Shown one piece after another: positions 6,211 to 9,085 of a stretch of DNA of 9,085 nucleotides (its first letter is position 1; each line of letters begins with the position of its first letter). Both the position numbers and the translations under genes were made by a program. Source of the DNA: CAZYWA01 sp964650975 [NCBI: uncultured bacterium] (GTDB taxonomy: Bacteria; JADJOY01). The stretch spans positions 1-9,085 of the forward strand of contig CAZYWA010000318.1 of assembly GCA_964650975.1 (NCBI GenBank), read 5' to 3'. The notes beneath the pieces were generated by a model. It was not told the DNA's origin and made no database searches. It saw only the letters and a program-made list of their open reading frames with translations.

Positions 6211-7431
6211 TCAGCCCTTGGTCTCAAGCGTGGTCGGCGCCGTCGCCCGCGCGATCTCCACGCGGGTTCCGTCCGCAAGGTTCGCGGCGAGATTGATGGC
6301 GAGCACGTCGGTTGTGTCGACTCCGGAAACGACTTCCACCTCGTCGCCGTAGTCCCGGCCCATCTCGACGGGCTTGTAGCGGAGCGTTCCGTCGCTGCCT
6401 ACCGCGGCCACGCGCACGCCCTGGGTGTCGACGATCAAGGCGCGCCCCGGGATGAGAATCGGCGGCTCGCTTCGCGCGACGTGGAACCGGACCGTCGCGT
6501 AGCTGCCGGACAGCAAGGCACCGTTTGCGTTGGGCACTTGCACTTCGGTGAGCAGCGTGCGCGACGCCGGGTCGAGCGCGCCGGCCGTGCGGCTCACGGT
6601 GCCGTGCACCGGACCTCCCGCGACCCCGCGCACCGTCACGTCGACGATCTGTTGCGGCTCGACCGCGGGCGCGTAGCTCTGCGGCACGAAGACGCGGATC
6701 CGCAGCGTGTCGACTCGCGCCAGCCGGAAGAGCTCGCGAGCGCCGCCGCCGGATCCGGCCGAGATGAGCGCACCCGAGTCGACGCTGCGCGAGGTGATGA
6801 TGCCGTCGAACGGCGCGTACACCTTCTGGAAACCGGTGAGCTCGAGCAGCCGCTTCACGTTCGCTTGCGCCGCGTTCACGGTGGCGCGCGCCGCGTCGAG
6901 CGCCTTCTCGGCGGTCGCCGCCGCGGCGGTCTTCTCGTCGATCTGCTGCTTCGAGACCGTCTCGGTGCCGGCGCCTCGATAGCGCGCGAGCGTGCTGCGC
7001 GCGAGCGTCCGGTCAGATTCGAGTTTCACCGCATTGGCCTGACTCTCCGCCGCGGCGGCGCGCGCCTGGTTGAGCTGTTGGTCGACCTCCGGTGTGTCGA
7101 TCTCGGCGAGGAGCTGACCAGCGGACACGCGATCGCCGATGTCGACGTAACGCGCCTTGAGGTAGCCGTCGGTGCGCGCGTAAATCGCCGCCTCCTGGAT
7201 CGCTTCGACGGTGCCGGGCAGCGTCACGTCGAGCGCCCCGGGCGCACGATGCGGCCTCACGGTCGCGACCAACGGCAGGCGCTCTGCCGTGGCCTTGGCG
7301 TCCGTGACGAGACGCTCCCTCGCTGCAAGTCGGGGCACGAGCCCCGCGAGGAAGGCTGCCACTCCCGCGACGAGGACGATGACCAGGCGCGCGCGCCGCT
7401 TGCCGCGCTTCACGATCGGTTGCGTGTTCAT
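6211..7431 (-). CDS. Periplasmic adaptor (membrane-fusion) subunit of an RND efflux pump
   Basis: This protein (HlyD/AcrA family, 406 residues) links the inner-membrane pump to the outer-membrane channel. A basic N-terminus is followed by one membrane anchor (about 15-33, LVIVLVAGVAAFLAGLV). There is no lipobox, unlike AcrA. The two lipoyl half-motifs are at about 80-112 (YARTDGYLKARYVDIGDRVS) and 204-226 (VYAPFDGIITSRSVDSGALI). They flank a coiled coil rich in Ala, Gln and Glu at 113-198. Beta-barrel and membrane-proximal domains follow (SGSYATVRFHV, then a C-terminal EVVSGVDTTDVLAINLAANL). The start is ATG 7431, because its TGA-overlapping ATG follows GGAG (7440-7443) at 8 bases. The frame remains open upstream to 7878 only because it shadows the pump gene. 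Translational coupling to the pump is likely. Confidence 0.95.
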   Translation of the reverse strand: MNTQPIVKRGKRRARLVIVLVAGVAAFLAGLVPRLAARERLVTDAKATAERLPLVATVRPHRAPGALDVTLPGTVEAIQEAAIYARTDGYLKARYVDIGDRVSAGQLLAEIDTPEVDQQLNQARAAAAESQANAVKLESDRTLARSTLARYRGAGTETVSKQQIDEKTAAAATAEKALDAARATVNAAQANVKRLLELTGFQKVYAPFDGIITSRSVDSGALISAGSGGGARELFRLARVDTLRIRVFVPQSYAPAVEPQQIVDVTVRGVAGGPVHGTVSRTAGALDPASRTLLTEVQVPNANGALLSGSYATVRFHVARSEPPILIPGRALIVDTQGVRVAAVGSDGTLRYKPVEMGRDYGDEVEVVSGVDTTDVLAINLAANLADGTRVEIARATAPTTLETKG

Positions 7432-7443
7432 GATTGAAGCTCC
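7428..7443 (-). promoter_or_regulatory. ATGA stop-start overlap with internal ribosome binding site
   Basis: The pump's TGA (7430-7428) shares bases with the adaptor's ATG (7431-7429). GGAG on the minus strand (7443-7440) lies in the last codons of the pump, 8 bases upstream. This arrangement points to coupled translation and fixes the adaptor start. Confidence 0.8.
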
Positions 7444-9085
7444 GGATCGAGTCCTAGGCGCGGCTGCTTGCGCCTGAGGACGCTGTAGACGACGGGAACG
7501 AGGTAGAGCGTCGCGAACGTCGCGAATACGAGCCCGCCGATCACCACCCGGCCGAGCGGCGCGTTCTGCTCGCCGCCTTCGCCGAGCCCGAGCGACATGG
7601 GCAGCATGCCGAGGATCATCGCGAGCGCCGTCATGAGCACCGGCCGGAACCGTGTGACGCCGGCCGAGAGCGCGGCACTCCGCGCGTCGTGTCCCTCGGC
7701 GCGCTGGTCGTTCGCGAACGCGATGACCAGGTTCGAGTTGCTGGTGGCGACGCCCACACACATGATCGCGCCCATGAGCGCCGGCACCGAGATGTTGGTC
7801 TGCGACAGAAAGAGCATCCACAGGACACCGGCGATCGCCCCCGGCAGCGCCATGAGGATGATCGAAGGGTCGATCCACGACTGGAAGTTGACGACCATGA
7901 GCAGGTACACGAGCACCACCGCCAGCCCCATGCCGCCGGCCAGCGCCAGGAAGCTCGAGTGCATGGCCTCAGCTTGACCGCGAATCGCGACGAACGTGCC
8001 GCGCGGTAGCCGCGGGCGCACTCCGTCGACGACGCGCTGGACGCCATTCGCGACCGACCACAGATCGGCGTGCGGCGACGCCGCGGCCAGCACGTCGAGG
8101 ACCGGCTGCACGTTGTAGTGGCTGATGACACCCGCCGATGTGCTCCGCCGCACGCTCGCGACGTTGGCGAGGAGCTGCGGGCGCGCTTGTCCGGGCACCG
8201 CGACGGGTGTGTCGACGAGCGCATCGACCGAGTCCATTCGGTACTGCGGCGTCTGGACGCCCACCGCGTAGTTCACGCCGTTCTGCGGGTTGAGCCAGAA
8301 GTTGGGCGATGTCTGGCCCGACCCCGAGAGGGACACCAGCAGGCTCGCCGCGACGTCGCGCTGGGTGAGGCCGAGCTCGCCGCCCATCCAGCGGTCTACG
8401 TCGACGTCGATCTCCGGCAGCCGCGGAACCTGCTGGAGCCGCACGTCGACGGTGCCGGGGACCGCGCCGATCCGACGCACCAGGTCCTCCGCGATCGCCA
8501 CGTTGTCGGGGCTCCGGCCCATGATCTGGACGTCGATCGGCGCCGGCAAGCCGAAGCTCAGGATCTGCGAGACGATGTCGGCGGGCTGGAAGAAGAACGT
8601 GAGATCGGGAAAGCGCTCGCGAAGCGTCTTCCGGAGCTTGTCGACGTGCTGCTGGGTCGGAGCGTGCCGGGGTGCGAGCGCCACCAGGATCTCGCCGTCG
8701 GCCGCCGTCACGTTGGAGGCGTCGCTGAACGCGAGGTTGATGCCGCCGCTCGGGATACCGATCGAGTCGAGCACGGTCGCGATCTCGGCAGGCGGGATCA
8801 CCTCGCGGATCACGTCCTCGACCTCGGCGAAACGCACCGCGGTCTCCTCGATGCGCGTGCCCGGCGCGGCGCGCACGTGCAGCCGGAACTGACCGGCGTC
8901 GACCGAGGGGAAGAAGTCGAGCCCGATCAGCGGGAAGAGCGCCAGTGACACCGCAACCAGCCCGGCGAAGCCGAGGGTCACGGCTTGAGGGTGGCCGAGT
9001 GCCCAGCCGAGACCGTTGCGGTGGGCGTCGAGCAAGCGCTGGAAGCGCCGGTTGAACGCCTGGTGCAGTCTCCAGACCGGACCGC
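7428..9085 (-). CDS. RND-family efflux pump, C-terminal half (start outside window)
   Basis: This is an inner-membrane proton-driven exporter. The window holds the last 551 residues; full-length members have about 1,000-1,070. The frame continues to the right edge (LHQAFNRRFQRL), so the TTG at 9035 is internal and not a start. TM7 is QAVTLGFAGLVAVSLALFPL, followed by the family hallmark GLDFFPSVDAGQF and APGTRIEET, then the second periplasmic porter/docking half. TM8-TM12 run from LALAGGMGLAVVLVYLLMVV to LVFATFATLYLVPVVYSVL. RPVLMTALAMILGMLP matches AcrB's RPILMTS region, keeping the Arg971 and Thr978 equivalents. The TM10 segment reads GVATSNSNLVIAFAND against AcrB GLSAKNAILIVEFAKD, so the Lys940 position is Ser (codon 7740-7742). 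TM4, with the paired aspartates, is off the window. Substrate is unknown. It is the first of the three efflux genes visible here. Confidence 0.95.
   Translation of the reverse strand, partial: GPVWRLHQAFNRRFQRLLDAHRNGLGWALGHPQAVTLGFAGLVAVSLALFPLIGLDFFPSVDAGQFRLHVRAAPGTRIEETAVRFAEVEDVIREVIPPAEIATVLDSIGIPSGGINLAFSDASNVTAADGEILVALAPRHAPTQQHVDKLRKTLRERFPDLTFFFQPADIVSQILSFGLPAPIDVQIMGRSPDNVAIAEDLVRRIGAVPGTVDVRLQQVPRLPEIDVDVDRWMGGELGLTQRDVAASLLVSLSGSGQTSPNFWLNPQNGVNYAVGVQTPQYRMDSVDALVDTPVAVPGQARPQLLANVASVRRSTSAGVISHYNVQPVLDVLAAASPHADLWSVANGVQRVVDGVRPRLPRGTFVAIRGQAEAMHSSFLALAGGMGLAVVLVYLLMVVNFQSWIDPSIILMALPGAIAGVLWMLFLSQTNISVPALMGAIMCVGVATSNSNLVIAFANDQRAEGHDARSAALSAGVTRFRPVLMTALAMILGMLPMSLGLGEGGEQNAPLGRVVIGGLVFATFATLYLVPVVYSVLRRKQPRLGLDPELQS

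Noticed and set aside
6130-7437. Plus-strand open frame of 435 codons opposite the adaptor
   Set aside because: It is an antisense shadow rich in Arg, His and Asp, while the minus strand carries clear lipoyl and coiled-coil motifs.
7432-7878. N-terminal extension of the adaptor protein
   Set aside because: This stretch is the pump gene read in another frame. The ATG at 7431 has a GGAG site and the classic ATGA overlap, and the membrane anchor follows directly.
8070-8948. Plus-strand open frame of 292 codons opposite the pump
   Set aside because: It is an Arg/Asp-rich shadow of the RND gene, whose family motifs are unmistakable on the minus strand.

Overview
The window is GC-rich DNA from a Gram-negative bacterium. 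Three 60-base lines I counted outside the island hold 41 to 47 G or C (68-78%). The envelope genes fit this: a lipoprotein outer-membrane efflux channel, its periplasmic adaptor and RND pump, and two secreted proteins. Tandem EPND/PPC repeat proteins and very high GC suggest a deltaproteobacterial-type lineage (Myxococcota, Binatota or similar), but no marker gene is present to settle this.

Layout, left to right. (1) Positions 1-2585, minus strand: the first 861 codons of a large exported protein whose C-terminus lies beyond the left edge. It carries six tandem modules of about 114-128 residues, each opening with EPND, followed by a proline-rich linker and a different beta-type domain. (2) Positions 2586-2802: a divergent intergenic region with a long GC-rich hairpin. 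(3) Positions 2803-3561, plus strand: a small exported protein with a BamE/SmpA-like N-terminal half and a two-cysteine C-terminal half. (4) Positions 3664-4353, plus strand: a 229-residue protein of unknown function whose DNA is near 51% GC, probably transferred from another organism. (5) Positions 4354-4715: no supported gene, though remnant-like frames occur. (6) Positions 4716-9085, minus strand: a tripartite efflux operon transcribed from the right edge in the order RND pump (C-terminal half only), membrane-fusion adaptor, outer-membrane channel.

The three efflux genes should form one envelope-spanning pump. Pump and adaptor overlap by ATGA, and adaptor and channel are 22 bases apart, so they are very likely co-transcribed. 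The substrate cannot be told from sequence. The pump has serine where AcrB has the proton-relay lysine 940. The left-hand genes share only an export theme; no functional link to the pump is shown.

The most rewarding items for a second look are the six-module exported protein, the atypical proton-relay residue in the RND pump, and the low-GC island with its flanking 9-base direct repeat.
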